Source: Streptomonospora litoralis
Lineage (GTDB): Bacteria > Actinomycetota > Actinomycetes > Streptosporangiales > Streptosporangiaceae
Direction of reading: 5' to 3'
Assembly (NCBI RefSeq): GCF_004323735.1
Contig: NZ_CP036455.1
Span: 3,467,101 to 3,531,100, forward strand
DNA: 64,000 nt
Part shown: positions 10,107 to 18,588 of the stretch, piece after piece
Layout of the letters: every line of letters begins with the position of its first letter
How positions within the stretch are numbered: the first letter of the stretch is position 1
Notes under the pieces: generated by a model
Databases searched by the model: none
What the model was told of the DNA's origin: nothing
Seen by the model: the letters and a program-made list of their open reading frames with translations, nothing else
Position numbers and translations under genes: made by a program

Positions 10107-11268
10107 GGAGGGCCAGCTTCTCCTCGACCTCGTCCATGATGCGGTCGCGCAGCTCGGGGATCTCGATGCGGCCGATGAGCTCCTGGAAGTACCCGCGGAT
10201 GACCAGGCGCCGGGCCTCGTCGGCGGGAACGCCGCGCGACTGCAGGTAGAACAGGTGGATGTCGTCGAGCCGGCCGCTGGCGCTGGCGTGGCCGGCGCCC
10301 TCGACCTCTCCGGTGAAGATCTCCAGGTTGGGCACGGAGTCGACCCGGGTGCCGTCGGTCAGCACCAGGTTGCGGTTGTGCTCGTAGGAGTCGGTGCCGG
10401 AGGTGCCCTCGCCGATGATGACGTCGCCGATCCACACCGCGTGGGCGTCCTCCCCGCTGAGCGCGCCCTTGTACTCGACGCGGCTGCGGGTGTTGGACTC
10501 GTTGTGGTCGATCAGCGAGCGGTGCTCGTGGTGCTGGCCCTCGCCGGTGAAGTACAGGCCGTGCAGCTCGGCGTCGCCGCCGGTGCCCTTGTAGCGCACG
10601 CTGGGCGACAGCCGCACCAGGTCGCCGCCGAGGGTGACCACGAAGCTGCGGAAGCGGGCGTCGCGGTTCACCGTGGTGTAGTGGTGGGAAACCTGGACGG
10701 CGTCGTCGTCCCAGTCCTGCAGGCTGATCACCGTCAGCGAGGCGCCGTCCTCGACGACGAACTCGACGTTGTCGGCGTAGACGGCCGACCCGGCGTACTC
10801 CAGCACGACGGTCGCCGAGGAGTGCGGCTCCGCGCGGACCAGGATGTGGCCGTAGGCGTCGCCGTGCTCGGTGCCGGTGACCTTCACGAACACCGTCTCG
10901 TCCAGCTCGGTGTCCTTGGGCACGGTCACGACCGTGGCCGGGTTGAAGTCGGTGAAGCTCTCCCAGGCCAGGGCGCTGACGCGGTCGTTGGGCAGGAACG
11001 ACGTGCCGAGCCGGGAGTCGTCGCGTCCGACGCGTTCGACGACGGCCCCCTCAGGGCCGGAGACCTCGACGGTGACCGTGCCGTCGGCGATCTCACGGCC
11101 CTGGTGCAGGCCGCGCAGGCGGCGCAGCGGAGTGAAGCGCCACTCCTCCTCGCGTCCGTTGGGCACGGGGAAGTTCGCGGATTCGAACGACCCGTGCACG
11201 TCCAGACGGGAGATGGGGACGTCTCCGCCGTGGGAGTGCTCCCGGATTCCGAGATTGGGGCTGGCCAT
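10099..11268 (-). CDS. sufD: SufD, scaffold subunit of the SufBCD complex
   Basis: A 389-residue SufD-type protein, paralogue of SufB, forming the SufB1-C2-D1 assembly platform. The N-terminal helical part (EEEWRFTPLRRLRGL) is followed by the long right-handed beta-helix core and a C-terminal helical domain containing YLQSRGVPADEARRLVIRGY, the usual SufD end. The start is taken as the ATG at 11268, which begins MASPNLGIREH: a good AAGGAGCGG RBS lies in the end of sufB, and sufB's TAA ends only 2 bp before. An open frame continues upstream into antisense-like sequence, but that is not coding. Confidence 0.93.
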   Translation of the reverse strand: MASPNLGIREHSHGGDVPISRLDVHGSFESANFPVPNGREEEWRFTPLRRLRGLHQGREIADGTVTVEVSGPEGAVVERVGRDDSRLGTSFLPNDRVSALAWESFTDFNPATVVTVPKDTELDETVFVKVTGTEHGDAYGHILVRAEPHSSATVVLEYAGSAVYADNVEFVVEDGASLTVISLQDWDDDAVQVSHHYTTVNRDARFRSFVVTLGGDLVRLSPSVRYKGTGGDAELHGLYFTGEGQHHEHRSLIDHNESNTRSRVEYKGALSGEDAHAVWIGDVIIGEGTSGTDSYEHNRNLVLTDGTRVDSVPNLEIFTGEVEGAGHASASGRLDDIHLFYLQSRGVPADEARRLVIRGYFQELIGRIEIPELRDRIMDEVEEKLALHE

Positions 11269-11270
11269 GC

Positions 11271-12683
11271 TTAACCGACCGCTCCTTCCATCTGCAGCTC
11301 GATCAGCCGGTTGAGTTCCAGCGCGTATTCCATGGGGAGTTCGCGCGCGATGGGTTCGACGAACCCGCGGACGATCATCGCCATGGCCTCGTCCTCGTCG
11401 AGTCCCCGGCTCATCAGGTAGAAGAGCTGGTCCTCGCTGACCTTGGAGACGGTGGCCTCGTGGCCCATCTCCACGTCGTCCTCGCGGATGTCGTTGTAGG
11501 GGTATGTGTCCGAGCGGCTCTCGGTGTCGATGAGCAGCGCGTCGCACTTCACCGTGGACTTGGCGTGGTCGGCGCCCTCCTGCACCTGGACGAGTCCGCG
11601 GTAGGAGGCCCGGCCGCCTCCGCGCGCCACCGACTTGGAGACGATGGTCGAGGAGGTGTTGGGCGCGCAGTGCACCATCTTGGAGCCGGCGTCCTGGTGC
11701 TGGCCCTCGCCGGCGAAGGCCACCGAGAGGGTCTCGCCCTTGGCGTGCTCGCCCATCAGGTAGACCGCCGGGTACTTCATCGTCACCTGGGAGCCGATGT
11801 TGCCGTCGATCCACTCCATGGTGGCGCCCTCGTAGGCGACGGCGCGCTTGGTGACCAGGTTGTAGACGTTGTTCGACCAGTTCTGGATGGTCGTGTAGCG
11901 GCAGCGGGCGTTCTTCTTGACGACGATCTCGACGACCGCCGAGTGCAGCGAGTCGGTCTTGTAGATCGGCGCGGTGCAGCCCTCGACGTAGTGGACGTAG
12001 GCGCCCTCGTCGACGATGATCAGCGTCCGCTCGAACTGGCCCATGTTCTCGGTGTTGATGCGGAAGTAGGCCTGCAGCGGGATCTCGACGTGGACGTTCG
12101 GCGGCACGTAGATGAAGGACCCGCCGCTCCACACGGCGCTGTTGAGCGCGGAGAACTTGTTGTCACCGGGCGGGATGACCGTGCCGAAGTACTCCTGGAA
12201 GAGCTCCGGGTGCTCCCTCAGGGCGGTGTCGGTGTCGAGGAAGAGGACGCCCTGGGCCTCCAGGTCCTCGCGGATCTGGTGGTAGACGACTTCGGACTCG
12301 TACTGCGCGGCGACACCGGCGACCAGGCGCTGCTTCTCGGCCTCGGGGATACCGAGCTTGTCGTAGGTGTTCTTGATGTCCTCGGGCAGCTCCTCCCAGG
12401 AGGCGGCCTGCTGCTCGGTGGACCGCACGAAGTACTTGATGTTGTCGAAGTCGATCCCCGACAGATCGGCACCCCACTCGGGCAGCGGCTTCTTGCCGAA
12501 CAGGCGCAGCGCCTTGAGGCGGAGCTTCTCCATCCACTCCGGCTCTTCCTTCTTGGCGGAGATGTCGCGGACGACCTCTTCGCTCAGGCCGCGCCGAGCG
12601 GAGGCACCGGCCTCGTCGGGGTCGGACCAGCCGTACTCGTAAGTGCCGAGCCCTTCGAGCTCGGGGTGCGCGGTAGACGTCAT
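11271..12683 (-). CDS. sufB: SufB, Fe-S scaffold protein
   Basis: A 470-residue SufB, the main scaffold on which the nascent cluster is built. Conserved blocks include the start [50 protein letters not shown], and the beta-helix core with IEGCT-type [18 protein letters not shown]. Near the end is the [20 protein letters not shown] motif shared with SufD. ATG start, overlapping sufR's TAA (TAATG), with GGAGGA upstream. First structural gene of the operon. Confidence 0.95.
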   Translation of the reverse strand: MTSTAHPELEGLGTYEYGWSDPDEAGASARRGLSEEVVRDISAKKEEPEWMEKLRLKALRLFGKKPLPEWGADLSGIDFDNIKYFVRSTEQQAASWEELPEDIKNTYDKLGIPEAEKQRLVAGVAAQYESEVVYHQIREDLEAQGVLFLDTDTALREHPELFQEYFGTVIPPGDNKFSALNSAVWSGGSFIYVPPNVHVEIPLQAYFRINTENMGQFERTLIIVDEGAYVHYVEGCTAPIYKTDSLHSAVVEIVVKKNARCRYTTIQNWSNNVYNLVTKRAVAYEGATMEWIDGNIGSQVTMKYPAVYLMGEHAKGETLSVAFAGEGQHQDAGSKMVHCAPNTSSTIVSKSVARGGGRASYRGLVQVQEGADHAKSTVKCDALLIDTESRSDTYPYNDIREDDVEMGHEATVSKVSEDQLFYLMSRGLDEDEAMAMIVRGFVEPIARELPMEYALELNRLIELQMEGAVG

Positions 12684-13540
12684 TACGCGGATCCTCCTGG
12701 ACTCAGACGTCCTGCTTCTGGTGCGGCCCGTCCCTCCTTCGCCCGAGGACGGGCGGGCCTCTTCTCATCGGTGCGCGACGGCGCCCGGTCCCCGGCGGGA
12801 CGGGGATCGGCCGCGGTGATGTCGCGCGGGGTGACGTGTGTGGTGCACACGCCGTCGCCGTGGGCGATGGTGGCCAACCGCCGCACCGGGGTCCCCAGCA
12901 GCCGCTCGAAGACCTCGACCTCGGCCTCGCACAGCTCGGGGAACTCCGTGGCGACGTGGGCCACCGGGCAGTGGTGCTGGCACAGCTGGTCGCCGCCGCC
13001 CGGAGCCGGGGCCTCGCCCGCCGAGGCCGCGTAGCCGTCGTTGGACAGCGCCTCGGCCAGCAGCCGGATGCGCTGCTGGGGCGGTGCGGCCGCCAGCATC
13101 GGGCGGTAGCGCCGCTCCAGGTCGGCGACCTGGCGCCGGGCGAACTCGGCCACGGCCTGGGATCCGGCCTTCTCGGCGAGGAACCGCAGTGCGCTGGCGG
13201 CGAGATCGTCGTAGCCGTGCACGAAGGCGTCGCGCCCGGCTTCGGTGATGGCGAACAGCCGCGCCGGGCGGCCGCGTCCGCGACGCCCGCGGGTACGGGA
13301 GTCGCGGGCCTCGACCATGCCCTCGCTCATCAGGTTGTCGAGATGGCGGCGGATGGCCGCCGGGGTGAGGCCCAACCGCTCGCCCAGAGTGGCGGCGGTG
13401 ATGGGCCCGTGTTCGAGGATCAGCCGCGCGACGCGGGCGCGCGTGCCGTTCTCGGCGCCCCGCTCGGGGCCGTGCGCGACCGCGGCGGCGCCGGTTGCGG
13501 CGTCGGCCTCGGCCTGCTGACGGTTCCCCACGTTTTTCAC
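12683..13540 (-). CDS. sufR: SufR, Fe-S-sensing repressor of the suf operon
   Basis: About 285 residues from the GTG at 13540. An N-terminal winged-HTH ([20 protein letters not shown], then [16 protein letters not shown]) is followed by the basic wing [18 protein letters not shown]-terminal half carries [10 protein letters not shown], a further Cys ~15 residues on (ELCEAE), and GVCTTHV; such clustered cysteines bind the [4Fe-4S] cluster that controls DNA binding in SufR. Start choice: the frame is open upstream to 13672 with an ATG at 13564. The SufR operator (13537-13551) overlaps the GTG, and a TTGCCT-N18-CACACT promoter would place transcription start at this GTG, so a leaderless GTG start is favoured. 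The Pro/Arg-rich tail (last ~45 residues) looks disordered. Last base overlaps the sufB start. Confidence 0.88.
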   Translation of the reverse strand: MKNVGNRQQAEADAATGAAAVAHGPERGAENGTRARVARLILEHGPITAATLGERLGLTPAAIRRHLDNLMSEGMVEARDSRTRGRRGRGRPARLFAITEAGRDAFVHGYDDLAASALRFLAEKAGSQAVAEFARRQVADLERRYRPMLAAAPPQQRIRLLAEALSNDGYAASAGEAPAPGGGDQLCQHHCPVAHVATEFPELCEAEVEVFERLLGTPVRRLATIAHGDGVCTTHVTPRDITAADPRPAGDRAPSRTDEKRPARPRAKEGRAAPEAGRLSPGGSA

Positions 13541-13551
13541 AACATCAGTGT
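13537..13551 (-). promoter_or_regulatory. SufR operator (ACACT-N5-TGTGA)
   Basis: On the minus strand this reads ACACT-GATGT-TGTGA, exactly the inverted-repeat form I recall for the mycobacterial SufR operator. It overlaps the likely -10 region and the start of sufR itself, so cluster-loaded SufR bound here would block the whole sufRBD-Rieske-CSUT transcript. Upstream on the same strand TTGCCT stands 18 bp from CACACT as a plausible -35/-10 pair. Confidence 0.75.
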
Positions 13552-13659
13552 GGCGTAAATCCATCCCGGCAGGCAAACAGGGTTCGATGCCGTTTATCAC
13601 GCAGGCCAGGCTTGCCTTGGCGGACTGGGGGCTGGGACCCCGTTCGCAGGTGCGGCGTG

Positions 13660-13971
13660 CGCTCGGCGGCAAGCTGGCTCACTCGCTGCGCGAGTTGCGC
13701 CCCATTGCCGCAGCCCACCCCCTCGGTGTGCCCGCCCCCTGCGCGTGGCCCAACCCCCTCGGGGCGCTTGAGCCTGTGCATGGCCGAACCCCCTCTGGTT
13801 GAGCAGCCCTGTACCGTGACCAAACCCCCTCAAGGTTCATGGAAATTCCATACGCCGTCAGACAAGGGTGTATCCGGGCACCCTCCGGGAACCATCACGG
13901 ACCCGCCACCACAATGGCTGCGGCAATGGGTCGCAGTGAGCGCAGCGAGCGAGACAGCTTGCCGCCGAGCG
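13660..13971. repeat. Inverted-repeat element with periodic CCCCCTC motifs
   Basis: Two 56-bp arms (13660-13715 and 13916-13971) are inverted copies with 7 mismatches, beginning GGCTGCGGCAATGGG on the right arm. Between them the motif (A/C)ACCCCCTC recurs with first bases near 13716, 13752, 13787 and 13823, that is at 36, 35 and 36 bp, within otherwise unrelated spacers. No ORF is convincing. The 504-bp gap between sufR and the ABC transporter gene is essentially this element. It may be a small non-autonomous (MITE-like) insertion or a structured RNA/regulatory region; I cannot tell which. The repeats are too short for CRISPR. Confidence 0.7.
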
Positions 13972-14068
13972 TGCCGTGCGCTTCCAGCCGGGCTCCGCCA
14001 CCACCGGCCCTTTGGGGGCGCCGGGGGCGGTGCGGGGTTCCCGCGACCCCGCCATAGACTCGGGGGCC

Positions 14069-15046
14069 ATGGAGACAGCCGCGGTCCAGGCCACTGATCT
14101 GGTCAAGCGCTACGGCGCCACCACCGCCGTGGCGGGCCTTTCGTTCTCCGCGGCCCGCGGCGCGGTCACGGCGCTGCTCGGTCCCAACGGCGCAGGAAAG
14201 ACCAGCACCGTCGAGACCTGCGAGGGCTTCCGGCGGGCCGACGGCGGCCGGGTGCGGGTGCTGGGGCTGGACCCCGCCGCCGACGCCGCCGCGCTGAAAC
14301 CGCGCGTGGGCGTGATGCTGCAGTCGGGCGGCGTCCCCACCGGCGCCCGCGCCGGCGAGTGGCTGCGCCTGGTGGCCTCCTTCCACGCCCGCCCCGTACC
14401 GCCCGAGGCGCTGCTGGAGCGCCTGGGCCTGGTCTCCGCGGCGCAGACGCCGTTCCGGCGCCTCTCCGGCGGGCAGCAGCAGCGGCTCTCGCTGGCCGCG
14501 GCCGTGGTCGGGCGCCCCGAGCTCGTCTTCTTGGACGAGCCCACCGCCGGGCTGGACCCCCAGGCCCGACACGCCACCTGGGACCTCATCGCCGAACTGC
14601 GCGACTGCGGCGTCGGCGTCGTGCTGACGACCCACTACATGGAGGAGGCCGAGCGCCTCGCCGATCATGTGGTGATCATCGACCACGGGGGCACGGTGGC
14701 AGCGGGCGCCCCCGGCGAGCTGACCGACTCCCGCCAGGAGCTGCGCTTCTTCGCGGGCTCCGACCTGGACACCGCCGCGCTGGGCGCGGCCCTGCCCGAC
14801 ACCGCCCGCATCGAGCGGCGCGGCGGCGACGGGCCCGACCGCGGCACCGGCCGCGTCGGCGCACCGGCGCGCACCGAGTACGCCGTCACCGCCGAGGAGC
14901 CCTCGGGGGTGGGCCCGCAGCTGCTGGCCGCCGTGGGCGCCTGGTGCGCCGCCAACGGCGTGTCCCCCGAAGGGCTGCGCGTGCAGCGCCGCAGTCTGGA
15001 AGACGTCTTCCTCGAACTCACCGGCAAAGACCTGCGCGAATCATGA
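14069..15046 (+). CDS. ABC exporter ATP-binding protein (drug/DrrA-like)
   Basis: A 325-residue ATPase subunit of an ABC-2 type exporter. Walker A is GPNGAGKTST (residues ~35-44), the signature LSGGQQQRLSLA (~132-143) and Walker B LVFLDEPTAGLD (~152-163); TTHYMEEAERLADHV is the H-loop region. The ~100-residue C-terminal extension (DLDTAALGAALPD..., ending LEDVFLELTGKDLRES) is the type seen in DrrA-like and antibiotic/lipid exporters. The ATG at 14069 is preferred to earlier in-frame codons inside the repeat element: a TAGACT box lies 9 bp upstream and may give a leaderless mRNA. The stop overlaps the permease start (ATGA). Substrate unknown. Confidence 0.9.
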   Translation: METAAVQATDLVKRYGATTAVAGLSFSAARGAVTALLGPNGAGKTSTVETCEGFRRADGGRVRVLGLDPAADAAALKPRVGVMLQSGGVPTGARAGEWLRLVASFHARPVPPEALLERLGLVSAAQTPFRRLSGGQQQRLSLAAAVVGRPELVFLDEPTAGLDPQARHATWDLIAELRDCGVGVVLTTHYMEEAERLADHVVIIDHGGTVAAGAPGELTDSRQELRFFAGSDLDTAALGAALPDTARIERRGGDGPDRGTGRVGAPARTEYAVTAEEPSGVGPQLLAAVGAWCAANGVSPEGLRVQRRSLEDVFLELTGKDLRES

Positions 15047-15837
15047 TCGAACCACGCACCCGCACCGCCGACCTGTTCACGCCCGCACCCGGGGCCGCGC
15101 CCGTGCACCGGATGGTGGCCGCGCAGGCGGGCATGGAGCTGCGCATCATGCTGCGCAACGGCGAGCAGCTGCTGCTGACCATGGTGATTCCGCTCCTGCT
15201 GCTGGTGGGCTTCAGCGCGACCCCGGTGCTCGATCTGGGGCCGGGGCCGCGGGTGGGCTTCCTGGCGCCCGGAGTGCTGGCGCTGGCCGTACTCTCCACG
15301 GCTTTCACCGGCCAGGCCATCGGCACCGGGTTCGAGCGGCGCTACGGGGTCCTGAAGCGGCTGGGCGCCACCCCGCTGCCGCGCGGCGGCCTGCTCGCCG
15401 CCAAGACGCTGGCCGTGCTGGGTGTGCAGTCGGTGCAGTTCGCGCTCATCTGCGCGACCGCGGCGGCTCTGGGCTGGCGACCGCACCTCGGTGCCGCGTC
15501 CGCGCTCTACGCGCTGCTGCTGGTGCTGCTGGCCACGGCCTGCTTCAGCGCGCTGGCGCTGCTGATGGCCGGCACCCTGCGGGCCGAAGCCACCCTGGCC
15601 GCCGCCAACCTGGTCTACGTGGTGCTGCTGGGGCTGGGCGGGGTGGTCTTCCCCGCCGACCGCCTGCCCGAGGTCCTGCGCCCGGTGACCGAGGCGCTGC
15701 CCATCACCGCCCTGACCAGCGGTCTGCGCACCGTCCTCGCCGAGGGCGCGGCACCGCCGCTGTGGCCCGTGGCGGTGCTGGCGGCCTGGGCCGCGATCGC
15801 CGCGCTACTGGCGAGCCGGTTCTTCCGCTGGGAATGA
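15043..15837 (+). CDS. ABC-2 type exporter permease
   Basis: A 264-residue integral membrane protein with about six hydrophobic segments (starting LLLTMVIPLLLLVGF, then LAPGVLALAVLSTAFTG, TLAVLGVQSVQFALICATAA, LYALLLVLLATACFSALALL, LVYVVLLGLGGVVF and the C-terminal LWPVAVLAAWAAIAALLAS). The cytoplasmic GTGFERRYGVLKRLGATPLPR loop is characteristic of ABC-2 permeases of the DrrB/YadH group. Translationally coupled to the ATPase by a 4-bp ATGA overlap. The pair forms a half-transporter that would dimerise; the substrate is not deducible. Confidence 0.88.
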   Translation: MIEPRTRTADLFTPAPGAAPVHRMVAAQAGMELRIMLRNGEQLLLTMVIPLLLLVGFSATPVLDLGPGPRVGFLAPGVLALAVLSTAFTGQAIGTGFERRYGVLKRLGATPLPRGGLLAAKTLAVLGVQSVQFALICATAAALGWRPHLGAASALYALLLVLLATACFSALALLMAGTLRAEATLAAANLVYVVLLGLGGVVFPADRLPEVLRPVTEALPITALTSGLRTVLAEGAAPPLWPVAVLAAWAAIAALLASRFFRWE

Positions 15838-15965
15838 CGGCTGCTGCCGGTCGCCCGTTGGATGATCTTGGCGGGGCCGACGGCGAACGGCCGCGGGCCG
15901 CGGGCCTGTCGTTCGCGGCGCGCGCCACGGGCAAGCCCGGGACCGCACGCCGATAGCGTGGTGCA

Positions 15966-16352
15966 GTGGAGATCATCGGTGTGCCCCTGGTCACGCTCAT
16001 CCGATCGCTGGGGCCGCCGCTGGTGGTACTCGCCGTCGGCGCGGTCCTGCTGATCCGCCGCCGTGTGGTGCGCGCCCGGCTGATGTGGGCGGCGCTGGTG
16101 GTGCAGCTCGCGGCGGCGGTGCTGCCCTTCGCCTGGCTGCTGCTGCAGGTCGGCACCGGTCTGGGCGGCCGGACCGTGGTGGGCCTGGCCATGATCCTGG
16201 TCCAACCGGGCGTGGAGGCCCTGGCCTGGTTGCTGGCGCTGGGCGCCGTCGTCGCGGCGGCGCCGCGCCGCCGGGCCGGGCGGGAGCCGTCGGCGGCGCC
16301 CCCGGAATCAGCGGACCGGGACGGCACGGAGACCGGCTCACCCCGCACCTGA
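15966..16352 (+). CDS. Small membrane protein of unknown function
   Basis: A 128-residue protein with three or four predicted membrane helices (LGPPLVVLAVGAVLLI, LMWAALVVQLAAAVLPFAWLLLQV, TVVGLAMILV, ALAWLLALGAVVAAA) and a short polar, Arg/Glu-rich C-terminal tail. I recognise no family. GTG start; a TAGCGT box lies about 6 bp upstream, again compatible with a leaderless transcript. Codon third positions are strongly GC-biased as in neighbouring genes, supporting that it is real. Separated by 128 bp from the ABC permease, so possibly independent of it. Confidence 0.6.
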   Translation: MEIIGVPLVTLIRSLGPPLVVLAVGAVLLIRRRVVRARLMWAALVVQLAAAVLPFAWLLLQVGTGLGGRTVVGLAMILVQPGVEALAWLLALGAVVAAAPRRRAGREPSAAPPESADRDGTETGSPRT

Positions 16353-16446
16353 CCACGCTCTGCCTTTCGAAGCCATTCACCGGGAGGTGTCGTCCTGAGG
16401 CACCGACGGCGATCCGGTCGCCGCCGAGTTCGCCGCCACCTGGCGC

Positions 16447-16650
16447 TCAGACTTCGACGGCGGCGCCACAGATGCCGCACATCTCGAATTGGCGGCGATT
16501 CCACCGTACGACCGGGACGAAGAACAGCGTGAACTGCTTGAACTCCCGCATCCGCACCCACTGCGTGGCGTTGCCGCACCGGGGGCAGGTCCGGTGCTCC
16601 CCGGGGCCGAGGCGCTGCTGTTTCGTACCGAATCCGAAGAGGATGAACAC
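16447..16650 (-). CDS. Small zinc-ribbon protein
   Basis: A 67-residue protein: MFILFGFGTKQQRLGPGEHR, then CPRCGNATQWVRMREFKQFT, LFFVPVVRWNRRQF and a terminal CGICG. The two CxxC pairs (CPRC, residues ~22-25, and CGIC, ~58-61) make a zinc ribbon, and the aromatic middle (FTLFFVPVVRW) is typical of the small zinc-ribbon proteins found in many actinomycetes, of unknown function. GTG start at 16650 with TACGCT six bases upstream, so possibly leaderless. An open frame extends upstream but runs into the repeat element. Confidence 0.75.
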   Translation of the reverse strand: MFILFGFGTKQQRLGPGEHRTCPRCGNATQWVRMREFKQFTLFFVPVVRWNRRQFEMCGICGAAVEV

Positions 16651-16751
16651 CCTGCCAGCGTAGGGGCGATCCTCAAGTCGCGGTCTGGGCTGGGCGGTCC
16701 CCGTCCAGCCACCAAGACCAGCCACCTCGACGCCACGACCGAGGCCCGTCC

Positions 16752-17056
16752 CTAGTAGTACTTCGTCAGGTGTGTCGTCGGTAGCCGTGGGCGGCCCCAT
16801 ACCCCGCAGGGCGAGCAAGGCGGCTCGGGTCCGCTGGGCGGCCTTGCGGCCTGCCGGGCGGCGGGTGGTCCGGGGAAGGCGGCGGCGAAGGTGGCAGCGG
16901 GGCCGGGCCCGCGCCCACCGGGCGGGGTGCCCGCCGGTGGCGCGCCCGACGCCGCGCCGAGAGCGGGTTCCGGGCCGGATTCGGCGCCGAAAGCGGTTCC
17001 CGAGACGCCGCCGTTGGGGCCCGGGCACCCGCGTGTCCGTTATGCCGGGTTGCGCG
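16752..17056. repeat. Intergenic repeat family, forward copy
   Basis: Begins CTAGTAGTACTTCGT at 16752; the reverse complement of the same edge is found at about 23005-23019. The body (CTGGGCGGCCTTG, CTGCCGGGCGGCGGGTG, AAGGCGGCGGCGAAGG, TGCCCGCCGGTGGCG) recurs in the 1.4-2.1 and 22.6-23.0 kb gaps. It ends at the conserved TATGCCGG (17041-17048) directly before the hairpin at 17057. The gap 16651-17218 has no gene beyond this repeat and the hairpin. Confidence 0.7.
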
Positions 17057-17121
17057 GCATCTATTGCGCGGAAATCACCACATCCAAGGCCGATTCCTGG
17101 TGATTTCCGCGCAATAGATGC
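17057..17121. repeat. Long hairpin, perfect 24-bp stem with 17-nt loop
   Basis: The left arm (17057-17080) begins GCATCTATTGCGCGG and the right arm (17098-17121) is its exact complement over 24 bp; the loop is 17081-17097. It occupies the same place in the repeat as the 1574-1634 hairpin: both follow TATGCCGG by about 10-15 bp and start with GGCRTCTRTYG. The rest of the stem differs completely between the two. No T-tract follows. Confidence 0.85.
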
Positions 17122-17218
17122 TGACCGGGCCGGACCGCCGTGCGGCGCCGAGGGGCGGCCTCCCTCGATAGGTCGGCGCAGACGGGAGGGGCAGACCCGC
17201 CATGCGCAGGCCCGCGCC

Positions 17219-18439
17219 TCACCCCTCGCGCTCCAGCGGGCAGGTCATGCAGTGCGGGCCGCCGCGGCCGCGGCCGAGTTCGCTGCCGCTGATCTCCAGC
17301 ACCTCCACGCCGCGCTTGCGCAGGTAGGCGTTGGAGGTCGCGTTGCGCTCGTAGGCGACCACCACACCGGGCTCCAGCGCGAAGACGTTGCAGCCGTCGT
17401 CCCACTGCTCGCGCTCGGAGGAGAACACGTCCTGGGTGGGGGTGAGCACCTGGATGTCGTCGACCCCGGCGGCCTCGGCGATGGCAGCGTGCATGCGCTC
17501 GGGCGGGTGGTCGGTGACCTTCAGCTCCTTGTCGGTGTCGCCGGGCTCGATGGTGTAGGAGGGCAGCATGCCCAGGCCCGCGTACTTGGTGAAGACTCCG
17601 CGGTCGACGCAGGTCATCACGGTGTCCAGGTGCATGATGGCGCGCGCCTTGGGCATCCACAGCCCCAGCAGCCGCTCGGCGCCGCCGCGGGCGAACAGTT
17701 CGTGGGCGAGCATCTCCACGGCCTGGGGCTGGGTGCGCTCGCTGAGGCCCACCAGCACCGAGCCGTTGCCGATCGGCATCACGTCACCGCCCTCGATGGT
17801 GGCCGGTCCCCACGCGTGGCCCGGGTTCCACAGCTCGAAGGCGGCACCGGCGAACAGCGGGTGCCACCGGTAGACGGCCTCGTAGTGGATGGTCTCGCGG
17901 CGCCGCGCCTTCTTGCGCATGGCGTTGATGGACACCCCGCCGCCGATCCAGCAGGAGGTGTCGCGGGTGAAGAGGTGGTTGGGCAGCGGCGTCAGCACGA
18001 AGCCGTCCAGGTCCAGGGTGTGGAACCACACCGACCGGGGCTCGCCGATCCGCTCCAGCAGTTCGCGTTTGGTGATGCCGCCGATGAGGAACCGGCACAG
18101 GGTCGCCGGGTCCATGGCGTCGAAGGCCGAACGCAGCGCGTCGACGGCCATGGGGCCGAAGAAGCGCTGGTCCCAGATGCAGTCCAGGACGTAGGCGCGG
18201 GCCTCGGGCAGCGCCAGCACGTCTTCCAGCAGGTCGCCGAAGAGGTGCACCTCGGTGCCGCGGGCGCGCAGCAGGGCGGTGAAGGCGTCGTGCTCCTGGC
18301 GCGCCCGCTCGGCCCACAGCACGTCGTCGAACAGCAGCGCGTCGTTGTTGGAGGGGGTGAGCCGGCTCAGTTCCAGGCCGGGCCGGTGCACGATGACCTG
18401 CCGCAGCCGCCCCACCTCAGAGGTCACCCGAAACGCCAT
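17219..18439 (-). CDS. arcA: Arginine deiminase
   Basis: A 406-residue guanidine-modifying enzyme converting L-arginine to L-citrulline and ammonia. Conserved blocks: [19 protein letters not shown] at the N-terminus; [10 protein letters not shown] (substrate Asp); [17 protein letters not shown] with the catalytic His and Glu; [11 protein letters not shown]; and [10 protein letters not shown] at the end, with the nucleophile at about Cys397. Length fits the family (405-415). ATG at 18439 is chosen because GAGGAG precedes it; a GTG nine codons upstream is the alternative. No arcB, arcC or antiporter genes are next to it, so this is not a full arginine-fermentation operon; a role in acid tolerance or arginine turnover is inference. 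Confidence 0.93.
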   Translation of the reverse strand: MAFRVTSEVGRLRQVIVHRPGLELSRLTPSNNDALLFDDVLWAERARQEHDAFTALLRARGTEVHLFGDLLEDVLALPEARAYVLDCIWDQRFFGPMAVDALRSAFDAMDPATLCRFLIGGITKRELLERIGEPRSVWFHTLDLDGFVLTPLPNHLFTRDTSCWIGGGVSINAMRKKARRRETIHYEAVYRWHPLFAGAAFELWNPGHAWGPATIEGGDVMPIGNGSVLVGLSERTQPQAVEMLAHELFARGGAERLLGLWMPKARAIMHLDTVMTCVDRGVFTKYAGLGMLPSYTIEPGDTDKELKVTDHPPERMHAAIAEAAGVDDIQVLTPTQDVFSSEREQWDDGCNVFALEPGVVVAYERNATSNAYLRKRGVEVLEISGSELGRGRGGPHCMTCPLEREG

Positions 18440-18588
18440 GGACTCCTCGATTTCCCTTCGGATCACGCGTGCGCGATGCCGGTCAGCATTCCGTCCTTCC
18501 GCGTGTCCGAAACCTCCCGGAGGCGCCTGTCCGGGCTGTGCGGAGGCCGCGGCCCGCGCCGGGCGGGCGCGGCATAGGATGGGCGCCC

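Noticed and set aside
13716-13831. CRISPR array from the spaced CCCCCTC motifs
   Set aside because: The repeated part is only 8-9 bp, spacers are about 27 bp with no longer conserved repeat, and no cas gene is nearby.
17219-18439. A full arginine-deiminase fermentation operon
   Set aside because: Only arcA is present; neighbours are an EamA exporter and a repeat region, not arcB, arcC or an antiporter.
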